From positions 84,601 to 148,600 of the forward strand of contig JADFYU010000003.1 of NCBI GenBank assembly GCA_015232865.1: DNA of 64,000 bases, in the 5' to 3' direction. Made by a program: the position numbers and the translations under genes. Below the pieces are notes generated by a model. The model did not search any database and was not told where the DNA came from. It saw nothing but the letters and a program-made list of their open reading frames with translations. Position 1 is the first letter of the stretch; every line of letters starts with the position of its first letter. Origin of the DNA: Magnetococcales bacterium. Lineage in GTDB: Bacteria; Pseudomonadota; Magnetococcia; Magnetococcales; UBA8363. Below, piece by piece: positions 1 to 8,748 of this stretch.

Positions 1-377
1 GGAAGAATAAACTCGAAGACAAACCGAGACTTCCAGTCTGGTGAGAGAAACCAGTTTTGCGCTGGTGGAATTTTAATGCGCTCCAGATCCAAAACCAGTG
101 ATTTATAATTATCCAGCCACTCCTGATCAAAAACAGCCAGCCCCCCCGGCACCCCGACAAAGGGAAAGCCCATATGTACTTCACGGGGACGATAACTGAG
201 GGCCGGGGAACGCCACCACCGATCCAAAGAGAGATCGACATACCCCTCTTGAGGCCAACCGCCAATCTTGGTCATCAAGGTGCTTTTACCCACGCCCGGA
301 GGACCGGTTACAACCAGATGGCTTAGACCCAACTGTTCTGGAAAGCGGACACCTTTGACCTCTTTTTGTTGAGACAT
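1..377 (-). CDS. P-loop ATPase/kinase-like protein, partial (C-terminus off the window)
   Basis: The minus strand reads from an ATG at 377 and runs off the window at base 1, giving the first 125 residues of a longer protein. A Walker A motif GPPGVGKST lies near residues 25-33, preceded by a hydrophobic strand (LVVTG), as in P-loop NTPases. The visible remainder is rich in Trp and aromatic residues and I do not recognise it as a known family. It starts about 490 bp from, and divergent to, the large Hsp70-like gene at 867, so the two may share a control region, but no functional link can be shown. The fold assignment is firm; the specific function is unknown. Confidence 0.75.
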   Translation of the reverse strand, partial: MSQQKEVKGVRFPEQLGLSHLVVTGPPGVGKSTLMTKIGGWPQEGYVDLSLDRWWRSPALSYRPREVHMGFPFVGVPGGLAVFDQEWLDNYKSLVLDLERIKIPPAQNWFLSPDWKSRFVFEFIL

Positions 378-866
378 GTGCCCCGTCCCAGCTTTTGCAT
401 TTTCTATAAGCGCGGAAATATTATACCCACCCATACAACAAAACTCCCTTCATTTTTATATATTTGCGATCCATGATCTGTAAAAAAAAATCAGGGTTCG
501 GACAAAAAGTGGACGCAACAGCGCCACAAATTTGGCAAAAATTCCGACTACTAGTCCTAACAAGCAATAATTATGCCTTGAAAGCACAGGTTGTAAGGTC
601 AACAAAATTCAAAAAAATCCGTCGATAGAAAACAGCTAAAAGACTAGATTCTTGTTCTATTTTACGTTAATTTCATTTACGGAATTCAGATGGGCTGATA
701 TAAATACCAGCACTCAGGAAAAAGTCAACGTCCAAGTCAATGATTTTTTTAACGAACAGTGCTGACTTAACGCGTTTATTCTCTTATAGTACCCAAAGAA
801 TAATGAAAACTAGAAAAATAGATTACTGCTACCGACTTTTGACATAACCACAGACCGGGAGTTCCC
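378..866. other. Intergenic region between divergent genes
   Basis: About 490 bp of relatively AT-rich sequence between the divergent P-loop gene and the Hsp70-like gene. I see no credible coding frame, tRNA or strong hairpin terminator. It presumably holds both promoters and leaders, but I could not pick a convincing -35/-10 pair. Confidence 0.5.
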
Positions 867-3734
867 ATGAAGGTCAAAAAAATCTGGTTTCGTGAAAACA
901 GGCTGGTTCCGCAGCTACAACCAAAGACCGACAAAACCCAGGAAGGGCGTATCCGAGAACTTCGCCGGGAAATTCTGACCCTGCTCGTCGAAAATCGCTT
1001 TGTTTCCTTTGTCAAACAACCAAAATTCTTGTTTGACAACAAGCTGAACTGCCTTTGGTTGACCCACGGTTTTCAGACCGCCGCCGAGGAGATGTTCAGC
1101 CATCTTCCCCGCATTCAAATCTATACTTTCAAAAACTGGGAGATCCCCAGTGTTGAGGAACTGGTTTCCATTGCCCAGGAGAAGCCGTTCTGCGAGCACG
1201 AAAAGTTCCAAGGCGCCGAGATTTACTCCCATGAGCGCACAGAAGAGCCGGATGGAGCGTTCAAGACCGTCACCATCGGATCGGGAAAAATTGGTTCTCA
1301 AAGCAAACTTTGTCCTATTATTCCCCTGCATCGAGTCGGTCAACGAGATATTTTTTCATTCATCGTCGCCCACTCCCTGCTCCCTGATGGGGTCAGCGGC
1401 GTTACCGAAAAGCTCAATACCCTCTATAAACTGACCATGGCGCTAAGTCGCAACGAAAACAGCAAACCGCCCCCTTCACTGCGGGCTTTGAAACAACATC
1501 TGCTTGAAGGGGATTATGTTCGGGCACGTTTGCCGGTTCTCGAAGAGGCCTATCTCCACGATATGGAAAAGGGGTTGTGGGAGCTTTTTCAACCGGAGAA
1601 ACCAACCGCAAGCGGCTGGACGGAGGTGGTTCTGGACGATCCTTGGGAGGCTCGAAACCCGGAGAAAGACATTCGGGATGGCGTTGTTACCATCGACTTT
1701 GGCACCAGTTCGACGGTGGTAGCCTGTCGGGAACATGGCAAAACCGTTTTGCTGCGGGTCGGAATGACCGATTTCTTTCGCAAACCCATTCCAGAGGATT
1801 ACCAAAATCCGACGGTCTTGGAGTTTATCAATCTACCCAATCTGCTGGCGGCCTGGAAGGGGGACTCCTATCGCCCCTATACCCGCTGGGATGACTTCCA
1901 TTTTTCCCATGAGGCTCTCGCCAACTTCAGAGAAAACGAGGCTGATCAGCGCATTGTCGCCAGCATGTTGACCAGCATCAAACAGTGGCCTCTGTTGGCC
2001 GAAGAGGGACAGGTTTTTCGCATTACCGATCAATCCTCCGGGGCTGAACTGGAGGTCAACCCGGACCGGACCCCGGCCCCGGTTGCCGGACAAAAATTGA
2101 CCATCAGCCAAGAGGACCCATTCAACCCCATCGAGCTATACGCCTACTATCTTGGATTATTCATCAACAACCGCTCCATCGGCCTGTTTTTGGAGTATTA
2201 CATGACCTTTCCGGTCACCTATTCCAAAAATGTCAAAGAGCGTATTCTCAATGCGTTCTCTCGGGGACTGATGCGCAGCCTGCCTCTCTCTTTGATCGGC
2301 AGCAAACAGATGTCCCGGTTCCGGGTTCAAGAAGAGGCATCCGAACCGGCGGCCTACGCAGCCTGCGCGTTGAACGAGTTGAAAATAGAGGCCACCGAAG
2401 ACGGTATGGCCTATGCCGTTTTTGACTTTGGTGGCGGCAGCACCGACTTTGATTTCGGTCTTTACCGCACCCCCACCGAGAAAGAGCGCGAGAACGGCTA
2501 CGAACAGGTCATCAACCATTTTGGGGCCAGTGGCGATATGTATCTGGGCGGTGAAAATCTGGTTGCCAACCTCTCCTATCAGGCCTTTTGTCAAAACCTG
2601 GATGTCTGCCGAGAACACAAAATTCCTTTTGCCTGCCCGCCAGAAGGAGAACGTTTTCCCGGCCATGAACTCTTTTTGGACAACTCCCATGTCGCCCAAA
2701 CCAACAGCGCATTGATCATGGCCAAGGTTCGGCCCATCTGGGAAAACTTTCAGTGGGACGTCTCAAAAACCGACAACCCAGCCGCCGGTCCCATCGCTTT
2801 TCGTCGCCTGTCGGACCGCATCGGCGATGTGTTGAGTTTGGCTATTCTGGACCAGGAGTTCAATCTGGACCCAGCGGTTCAAAGCTGCAAAGCCGACCAG
2901 GAGACCACCACCTTCGATCTGGAACTGCTCAACCGCAGCCGAGAGAAGGTCAAGGTGACATTCACTTTGAACATCAACCAGATGAATCACTTTTTGGTCA
3001 AACGGGTCGGCAAGGGCATCCATCGATTTTTCATCGCCATGAAACAGGCATTTGCCAACCAGAACATCGACCCCGGCGAGATCCACATTCTCATGGCCGG
3101 CAATGCCAGTCGCGCTCTTTTGGTTCAGGCCCTGTTTGCAGCCCTGGCCCAAAATCGCATGTTTAAATGGGAACCGCCCGAAGAGGGGCTGAAAAAAAAT
3201 GCCGTCTTGGAACAGATCCAAAACAGCATGGGGTTCAAACAGTTCATCATCCACCGTCCGCCTCCCGGCGATTCGATGGACCCGTACAAACCGACCGCCA
3301 AGACCGGTGTGGCCATTGGCCTGTTGCGACTGATTCCAGGAGAACCCCTGCTGGCCATTGGGCAAAACAGCGAGAACAGCAGTGGCGAAGCCCCGTTCCG
3401 TTTTTTTGTCGGCTCCCTGAAAAAAGGATTGTTTAAACCAGCTCTCATCCAAAACGGCCCCTATCAAACCTGGCGACCCCTGGGCATTCCCACGCGAGGC
3501 ACCTTCGTGCTGGTCTATTCCACCTCACCACAGGCAGGCCTGGGTGAGTTGCGACGGGGTTCTCAGGAGCTGCGGGAGAGAAGTCTGGGCTTTGGTAGAG
3601 GCGCCGAAGGCAAGCAGATTTTTATTCAGGCGACCGGCCCATCCACCATCGAAATTTGTCTGGCCGACTCCCAAGAACAGATTTCGACACAACCGGAAAA
3701 GGCCATTTATCACAACACCATCAATCTGAAGTAG
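867..3734 (+). CDS. Large Hsp70/actin-fold ATPase of unknown role
   Basis: A 955-residue protein. The ASKHA (Hsp70/actin) ATPase core is visible: a phosphate-1 loop (IDFGTSSTVV) near residue 277, a phosphate-2 loop (FDFGGGSTDFDFG) near residue 520 and an adenosine-type glycine motif (ILMAGNASR) near residue 742. The spacing between phosphate loops, about 240 residues, exceeds the roughly 185 of DnaK, so the core carries insertions. The first ~270 residues precede the ATPase and match nothing I recognise. No substrate-binding domain of DnaK type, signal peptide or membrane segment is evident. The start ATG has GGGAG five bases upstream. It is a single-gene unit followed by a terminator. Related large Hsp70-like proteins exist in other proteobacteria; the function here is unknown and could be chaperone-like or scaffolding. 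Confidence 0.8.
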   Translation: MKVKKIWFRENRLVPQLQPKTDKTQEGRIRELRREILTLLVENRFVSFVKQPKFLFDNKLNCLWLTHGFQTAAEEMFSHLPRIQIYTFKNWEIPSVEELVSIAQEKPFCEHEKFQGAEIYSHERTEEPDGAFKTVTIGSGKIGSQSKLCPIIPLHRVGQRDIFSFIVAHSLLPDGVSGVTEKLNTLYKLTMALSRNENSKPPPSLRALKQHLLEGDYVRARLPVLEEAYLHDMEKGLWELFQPEKPTASGWTEVVLDDPWEARNPEKDIRDGVVTIDFGTSSTVVACREHGKTVLLRVGMTDFFRKPIPEDYQNPTVLEFINLPNLLAAWKGDSYRPYTRWDDFHFSHEALANFRENEADQRIVASMLTSIKQWPLLAEEGQVFRITDQSSGAELEVNPDRTPAPVAGQKLTISQEDPFNPIELYAYYLGLFINNRSIGLFLEYYMTFPVTYSKNVKERILNAFSRGLMRSLPLSLIGSKQMSRFRVQEEASEPAAYAACALNELKIEATEDGMAYAVFDFGGGSTDFDFGLYRTPTEKERENGYEQVINHFGASGDMYLGGENLVANLSYQAFCQNLDVCREHKIPFACPPEGERFPGHELFLDNSHVAQTNSALIMAKVRPIWENFQWDVSKTDNPAAGPIAFRRLSDRIGDVLSLAILDQEFNLDPAVQSCKADQETTTFDLELLNRSREKVKVTFTLNINQMNHFLVKRVGKGIHRFFIAMKQAFANQNIDPGEIHILMAGNASRALLVQALFAALAQNRMFKWEPPEEGLKKNAVLEQIQNSMGFKQFIIHRPPPGDSMDPYKPTAKTGVAIGLLRLIPGEPLLAIGQNSENSSGEAPFRFFVGSLKKGLFKPALIQNGPYQTWRPLGIPTRGTFVLVYSTSPQAGLGELRRGSQELRERSLGFGRGAEGKQIFIQATGPSTIEICLADSQEQISTQPEKAIYHNTINLK

Positions 3735-3857
3735 AAAGGTCCGCCCGCCTTCGCTGGAGAACCGCCGACAAATCCATGCAGAATCTGGCCGTTGGACGGG
3801 AACAAACAGAGTACGCCGTTGGTTTCTCTATTTTTTCCGATCTGCCGAATCTAGGAT

Positions 3858-3899
3858 AATCGGCGGCTGGCATACGGCCAACCGCCGATTTTTTTTTGG
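3858..3899 (+). terminator. Intrinsic terminator after the Hsp70-like gene
   Basis: Stem AATCGGCGG (3858-3866) pairs with CCGCCGATT (3882-3890), with a further inner TGGC/GCCA pairing, and is followed by a run of Ts to 3897. The T-run is only on the plus-strand side, so it serves the gene ending at 3734 rather than convergent mutL. Confidence 0.85.
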
Positions 3900-3915
3900 C
3901 ACGCCTGACGCCTTC

Positions 3916-5886
3916 TTACCGGCGGCCAAACATTTTTTCCAACTCAGCCAGACTCAAGCTGATATAAGTTGGCCGGCCATGGCCGCACTGCCCGGAAAAG
4001 GGGGTTGCTTCGATCTGTCTGAGCAGGGCATTCATCTCTTCCAAGGTCATGCTTCGATTGGCACGAACCGAACCGTGACAGGCCATGGAGGTCAACACGG
4101 TCTCCAATTGACTGCTCAACGCCTCGCTCTCGCCATATTTTTCCAGCTCAACCAGTAGATCCATAACCAGATTACGCACGCTGGCGGTGCCCAACAGAGC
4201 GGGAAGCTCTCGAACGGAAAAGGTGTTTTCGCCAAAAGGCTCGATCACCACACCCAATCGGGTCAGGGTTTCCAAGTGTCGGCTGAGCTGATTGGACTCG
4301 GATGTGGAGAGGGATAAAATTTCGGGGATCAACAACCTCTGTCGCTCTGGCCCCGACTTGGAAAAAGTATTTTTCAATTTTTCGTATACGATGCGCTCAT
4401 GGGCGGCATGTTGATCCACCAGCACGATACCCTGCTCGGTCTGGGCCAGAATATAGCTGCCATGGATTTGCGCCAGCGCCCGTCCCATGGGGTTGGAACC
4501 TGGAAAGAGCCGCTGTCGGTCGGCTGCATTTACCGGTGGCACCATCGAGTCAATATCGGCAAAAGAGGCTTGGCCCGGGCGCGGATCGCCCCCCTTCGCG
4601 CTCCACTCCTCATTCAGCCGGAATCCTCTCTGCCCGGTCGTTGAGGAACGGTCAAAACTGTTGGTAAAGGTGGAGCCTTTTGGATTTTGATGAGGTGCGC
4701 CCCTCGGAGGCCGATCCCATCGGACCGGTTGCGAGACAGCAGGCGGCAGATCGGCAATCACCCCGCTCTCCTCCCCTAGATCCGAGCTGGAATCGTCTGT
4801 TTTACCCACGCCAAGGGGAGCATGGTAGGTTCGACACCCCATGGTGGTCAGTGCCTCATTCAAAGCTCGCTTCACCAGCGAGTGAATAAAGTTCCGTTGG
4901 TGAAACCGCACCTCCTGCTTGGCCGGATGAACATTGACATCCACCTGATCCGGGGGCAGATCGATAAACAGGGCGACCACCGGATAGCGATCACGGGGCA
5001 GCAGATCCCGATAGGCCTCACGGACGGCATGATTGAGCACCTTATCCCGAACCCAGCGGCCATTGACAAACAGATGCATCGCCGCCGCACTTCCCCGGTG
5101 CAGGGTCGGCAAGCCCAACCATCCCGATACGCAAACCTGCTCCTGCTCACTGTCGAGGGTCAGACAATTATCGGAAAAATCTCCACCAAGAATGGTCGCC
5201 AGCCGCCGCTCCATTCCTCGATCATTATCACTGGATCGAATGGACAGGCTCTCTTTACCGTTCAAAAAAAGCTTGAAACCGATATGCGGGTTGGCCAGGG
5301 CCAGGCGTTGCACCAGATCGGAAACATGATCATTTTCCGTTCGTTCTGTGCGCATGAACTTTAGCCGGGCCGGTGTATTAAAAAAAAGATTACGAACCGA
5401 AATTCGGGTTCCGACCGGCATGACCACCCGGCTTTCCAGCAGATTTTTACCACCTTGAAGGGTCAATTGCACGCCATCGGCTTCACTGGAAATGCGGCTC
5501 TCCAGGGTCAGATGAGAGACAGAGGTGATGGATGGCAGAGCCTCCCCTCTAAAGCCCAATGTCTGGATTTTAAACAGATCCTCAACGGTTTTTATTTTTG
5601 ACGTGGCATGTCGGGCCAACGACAACCGAGCCTGATCCGCCGACATGCCATAGCCGTTGTCTGAGACATAAATCCGCTTTTTCCCACCTTGATCCACCTT
5701 GATCTCAATCAGAGTCGCCCCGGCATCCAGACTGTTTTCCACCAACTCCTTGACCACCGAAGCGGGCCGTTCGACCACCTCTCCGGCTGCAATCTGATTG
5801 GCCAGCACTTCGGATAAAATTTTGATTTCAGGTCTCTTATTGGAGAGGGCGGGTCCCGGATCATCCATTCTCTGTTTATCCCACAT
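3916..5886 (-). CDS. mutL: DNA mismatch repair protein MutL (endonuclease type)
   Basis: A 656-residue MutL, the coordinator of methyl-independent or methyl-directed mismatch repair. The N-terminal GHKL ATPase shows ELVENSLDAGA, DNGYGM, TLGFRGEALPSI and GTRISVRNLFFNTPAR. A variable linker follows. The C-terminal dimerisation domain carries DQHAAHERIVYE, which fits the metal-binding endonuclease motif DQHA(X)2E(X)4E, plus ACHGSVRAN and a CGHGRP motif near the end. E. coli MutL lacks this nuclease motif, so strand nicking here is probably done by MutL itself. The ATG at 5886 lacks a clear ribosome site; an in-frame ATG at 5868 is equally possible. It lies downstream of a terminator at 5925-5951, so it probably has its own promoter. 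Confidence 0.97.
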   Translation of the reverse strand: MWDKQRMDDPGPALSNKRPEIKILSEVLANQIAAGEVVERPASVVKELVENSLDAGATLIEIKVDQGGKKRIYVSDNGYGMSADQARLSLARHATSKIKTVEDLFKIQTLGFRGEALPSITSVSHLTLESRISSEADGVQLTLQGGKNLLESRVVMPVGTRISVRNLFFNTPARLKFMRTERTENDHVSDLVQRLALANPHIGFKLFLNGKESLSIRSSDNDRGMERRLATILGGDFSDNCLTLDSEQEQVCVSGWLGLPTLHRGSAAAMHLFVNGRWVRDKVLNHAVREAYRDLLPRDRYPVVALFIDLPPDQVDVNVHPAKQEVRFHQRNFIHSLVKRALNEALTTMGCRTYHAPLGVGKTDDSSSDLGEESGVIADLPPAVSQPVRWDRPPRGAPHQNPKGSTFTNSFDRSSTTGQRGFRLNEEWSAKGGDPRPGQASFADIDSMVPPVNAADRQRLFPGSNPMGRALAQIHGSYILAQTEQGIVLVDQHAAHERIVYEKLKNTFSKSGPERQRLLIPEILSLSTSESNQLSRHLETLTRLGVVIEPFGENTFSVRELPALLGTASVRNLVMDLLVELEKYGESEALSSQLETVLTSMACHGSVRANRSMTLEEMNALLRQIEATPFSGQCGHGRPTYISLSLAELEKMFGRR

Positions 5887-5924
5887 GAGAAGAGTTCAGT
5901 TTACCAATCAAGCCGTTTTCATAC

Positions 5925-5951
5925 AAAAAAACTCCTATTTACTCATAGGAG
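5925..5951 (-). terminator. Intrinsic terminator overlapping the end of the upstream CDS
   Basis: On the minus strand CTCCTAT (5951-5945) pairs perfectly with ATAGGAG (5938-5932) and seven Ts follow (5931-5925). The TAA stop of the 79-residue gene lies in the loop, so the terminator is built from the last codons of that gene. Confidence 0.8.
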
Positions 5952-6178
5952 GAGAGAATCAGCTTTTTGGCCGTACGAAACTGTTTTTTATTGATTTTAC
6001 CGGCTTTCAAGGCATTGCGCAGACTGTTCATCCGCGCATCCAAATCTTGATCCCGCTTGGAGAGCAGTCGGCGTACCGCTTTGCGTTTCTCCTTGGAACA
6101 ATCCTCATCATCCCCTTTATTGAAGAACAGCTCCGCCCCTTTTTGTAGCTTTTTCCATATGTTGGATTCAGAAGACAT
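5939..6178 (-). CDS. Small charged protein of unknown function
   Basis: A 79-residue, lysine- and arginine-rich protein of likely helical character, with no signal peptide, membrane segment or cysteine motif. It starts at an ATG preceded by AAAGG at a suitable distance and lies 65 bp downstream of the rluB-like gene as the last gene of the lysS-lolCD-trpS operon. Its final codons and TAA stop sit inside a hairpin terminator. I do not recognise the family. Position, ribosome site and terminator support a real gene; function is unknown. Confidence 0.65.
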   Translation of the reverse strand: MSSESNIWKKLQKGAELFFNKGDDEDCSKEKRKAVRRLLSKRDQDLDARMNSLRNALKAGKINKKQFRTAKKLILSSYE

Positions 6179-6243
6179 AATAGGATTTTTTCCTTTCTCG
6201 TAATCCAGGAGTCTTTAGATATCGACTTTTCTCTCACGATCCT

Positions 6244-6975
6244 CTATTTAGCGGAAATACGCTGGAGCTGTTTGATCTCCTGGGCACTCAAAGAGCGCCA
6301 GGCCCCCCGCATTATCGACCCCAACTCGATGCCACCATACGAAATGCGGATCAACCGCCCCACATCCATGTCAAACTGTTTAAAAATGCGTCTTACCAGC
6401 CGGTTTCTCCCCTCTTTCAAGGTCAACGTCAGCCAACTGTTGGCCCCCTGCACCGAATCCAGAACCACCTCCAGAGGGCCGGTGTGCCCATCTTCCAGGA
6501 GAACCCCGGCTTGAAGGCGAGTCAGAAATTCGGCACTGACCCGGCCATGGACCCGAACCCGATAGATCCGGGGAACCTGATTGGATGGGTGGGTCAACTG
6601 ATGAACCAGATCCCCATCATTGGTCAGAAGCAGAAGCCCTTCGGAGTTGATATCCAGCCGACCGACACTGATCAACCGCGGGTGGCCGCGCCCCAACAGC
6701 TCAAAAATAGTCGGACGTCCTTCCGGGTCTTTACGGGTACAGATGCGGCCGGTCGGTTTGTTCAAGGCCAACACCACCGTCCGCTCCGTCCGTTGCGGCG
6801 CCTGGGGTTTGCCATCGACGGTTATCTTATCGCGCTTGCCGACTTTGGTTCCCAGTTCGGTGACCACCTCGCCGTTGACCATAACCCGGCCCGCCTCGAT
6901 CCATCGTTCACCCTCCCGTCGGGAGCAGAGTCCGGCCTGGGCCAACCATTTTTGCAGTCTAATCGGCTCAGACAT
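6244..6975 (-). CDS. rluB: RsuA/RluB/RluE-family pseudouridine synthase
   Basis: A 243-residue 23S/16S rRNA pseudouridine synthase. An N-terminal S4 RNA-binding domain (LQKWLAQAGLCSRREGERWI, residues ~5-24) precedes the catalytic domain, whose signature GRLDINSEGLLLLTNDG holds the catalytic Asp. The family modifies uridines in ribosomal RNA; RluB is the most likely member given S4 domain and length, but RluE or RsuA specificity cannot be excluded. The start chosen is the ATG at 6975, which overlaps the trpS stop by 8 bases (ATGTCTGA) and begins the S4 domain directly; longer frames running back into trpS are not needed. Translational coupling with trpS is likely. Confidence 0.9.
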   Translation of the reverse strand: MSEPIRLQKWLAQAGLCSRREGERWIEAGRVMVNGEVVTELGTKVGKRDKITVDGKPQAPQRTERTVVLALNKPTGRICTRKDPEGRPTIFELLGRGHPRLISVGRLDINSEGLLLLTNDGDLVHQLTHPSNQVPRIYRVRVHGRVSAEFLTRLQAGVLLEDGHTGPLEVVLDSVQGANSWLTLTLKEGRNRLVRRIFKQFDMDVGRLIRISYGGIELGSIMRGAWRSLSAQEIKQLQRISAK

Positions 6976-8005
6976 GGTTTTTGCGCCTGGTGTGAACCGG
7001 CAGCCCCAGAGCATCCAGCACCTTGACCATGGTTTTCTCCGCCCGCTCGCTGGCGGCCTCAGCTCCGGCCTCCAAGATGCGAACCAGCTCACCCTGATCA
7101 GCCCGAATGGTTTTGTAGCGTTCCTGGACCGGCACCAATAGAGCGTTGACCGCCTCAGCCGTCTCCACCTTCAATTTGCCATACAGGTTATGACTGAAAT
7201 GAGACAATCCCTGTTCCAGGGTCTGCCCGGTCGTCGCGCACCAGATATTGAGCAGATTGGCCACCCCCGGCTGATTCTCTTCATCGTAGCGAATCACCCC
7301 TTCGCCATCGGTCACCGCCTTTTTGAATTTTTTCAAGATATCTTTCGGCTCATCCATCAACATCACCTTGGCCAACTCCGATTCGGCGCTTTTAGACATT
7401 TTTTTCGTCGGCTCCTGTAGATCCTTGACCCGAGCCGATCCCTGCTCAGAGATGAGCGGGTCCGGCACCTGAAAAATCGGCGAGAAGGCTCCGTTGAATC
7501 GCGTCGCCACGTCCCTGGCCAACTCCAGATGCTGCTTTTGATCGGCGCCGACCGGAACCTTGTGCGCCCCATAGAGCAGGATATCCGCCGCCATCAGGGT
7601 GGGGTAGGTAAACAGTCCGGCATTGATGTTGGTGCGATGACGCTGAGATTTATCTTTGAACTGGGTCATCCGCTCCAACTCCCCCATCTGGGTAAAGGTG
7701 GAGAGAATCCAGGCCAACTCCGCATGAGCGGGAACCTGACTCTGGATGAAAACAGTGCTCTGCAACGGGTCGATGCCACAGGCCAGAAAGACGGCGGCCA
7801 GATCGAAGATCTGTTCCTGGAACAGTTGCGGATCTTGTCGAACCGTCAGGGCATGCAGATCCACCACGCAAAAGATACAGTCATAATCCTCCTGCATGAC
7901 GACCCAGTTTTGCAAAGCACCCAGATAGTTTCCCAGGGTCAACTGACCGGTGGGCTGGGCACCGCTGAAAACAATGGGGTTGGAGATGTTAGAGACTGCG
8001 TTCAC
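6968..8005 (-). CDS. trpS: Tryptophanyl-tRNA synthetase
   Basis: A 345-residue class I tryptophanyl-tRNA synthetase, cytoplasmic, charging tRNA-Trp. The N-terminal GAQPTGQLTLGNYLGAL carries the HIGH-equivalent, and KKMSKSAES is the KMSKS loop. Length matches bacterial TrpS (about 330-350). The start is a GTG at 8005 with AAAGGA eight bases upstream. It follows the S2P protease gene by 68 bp and overlaps the rluB-like gene by 8 bp, in an operon read from lysS down to the terminator at 5925. Confidence 0.97.
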   Translation of the reverse strand: MNAVSNISNPIVFSGAQPTGQLTLGNYLGALQNWVVMQEDYDCIFCVVDLHALTVRQDPQLFQEQIFDLAAVFLACGIDPLQSTVFIQSQVPAHAELAWILSTFTQMGELERMTQFKDKSQRHRTNINAGLFTYPTLMAADILLYGAHKVPVGADQKQHLELARDVATRFNGAFSPIFQVPDPLISEQGSARVKDLQEPTKKMSKSAESELAKVMLMDEPKDILKKFKKAVTDGEGVIRYDEENQPGVANLLNIWCATTGQTLEQGLSHFSHNLYGKLKVETAEAVNALLVPVQERYKTIRADQGELVRILEAGAEAASERAEKTMVKVLDALGLPVHTRRKNHV

Positions 8006-8073
8006 AAATCAATCCTTTCAAAAACCTAAACAGAGAGTACGGGCTGGGGGGGGTGAGATGATCAAAAGATATC

Positions 8074-8748
8074 CTACACAATACCCGCAAGTTGTAAATA
8101 AAAGACCAGGAGAAAAGACATGACCGGCAACAACACTTTACCCAGCATGCCTGAGAAAGAGAGCAATAATACCAAGGGCAAGCCATATCGCTCCATTTTT
8201 GCCAGGTGCCGATCAAAAGGGTGGGGCAATAGAGCGTTCAACACCCGCCCACCATCCAGCGGCAGGATCGGCAACAGATTGAAAACCGCCAGCAAAACAT
8301 TCATTTTGAGAGCGGCGGCCAACATGGAGACCACAGCCGCAATCATGAACTCCGGCAACATCACGGCTCCGCGCAACGCCAATGCACACAACGCCCCCAG
8401 AAGCAGGTTCATGACAGGTCCGGCGATGGAGACCGAAAACATGGCCAGCCGATAACGGCCAGCCCGAAAGTTTCGCGAATTGACCGGAACCGGCTTGGCT
8501 CCACCAAAAACAAAGGGTTGGCCTACCGTAGCCAGGGAAGTGACCAACATCACCACCGGAATGATCACGGTCCAGACCAGATCGATATGGGGAACGGGGT
8601 TTAAGGTCAACCGCCCCATGAGACGTGGCGTCTGATCACCAAACAGGGTCGCCACATAGCCGTGTGCCCATTCGTGAAGGGTAATGGCAAACAGAATCCC
8701 CGGCCCCCAGGTGACGATACCGATGATAATATCGCTGATTGGAATCAT
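8074..8748 (-). CDS. Site-2 protease family membrane metalloprotease (M50)
   Basis: A 224-residue membrane protein of the M50/S2P rhomboid-like intramembrane zinc protease family. The zinc motif HEWAHG (HExxH) occurs in an early helix near residue 25, and the second conserved motif NLLPILPLDGGRVL supplies the third ligand. Several hydrophobic segments cover most of the chain; no PDZ domain is present, so it belongs to the short YwhC-like branch. It overlaps lolD by four bases. Linkage of short S2P homologues with trpS is common in proteobacteria. Substrate unknown. Confidence 0.92.
   Translation of the reverse strand: MIPISDIIIGIVTWGPGILFAITLHEWAHGYVATLFGDQTPRLMGRLTLNPVPHIDLVWTVIIPVVMLVTSLATVGQPFVFGGAKPVPVNSRNFRAGRYRLAMFSVSIAGPVMNLLLGALCALALRGAVMLPEFMIAAVVSMLAAALKMNVLLAVFNLLPILPLDGGRVLNALLPHPFDRHLAKMERYGLPLVLLLSFSGMLGKVLLPVMSFLLVFYLQLAGIV

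Noticed and set aside
2763..3467. Long antisense frame (about 234 codons) opposite the Hsp70-like gene
   Set aside because: It lies wholly within a confidently assigned gene and shows no recognisable motif; such shadows arise from codon bias. The same applies to antisense frames at 2157-2699, 9595-10326 and 14705-15811.
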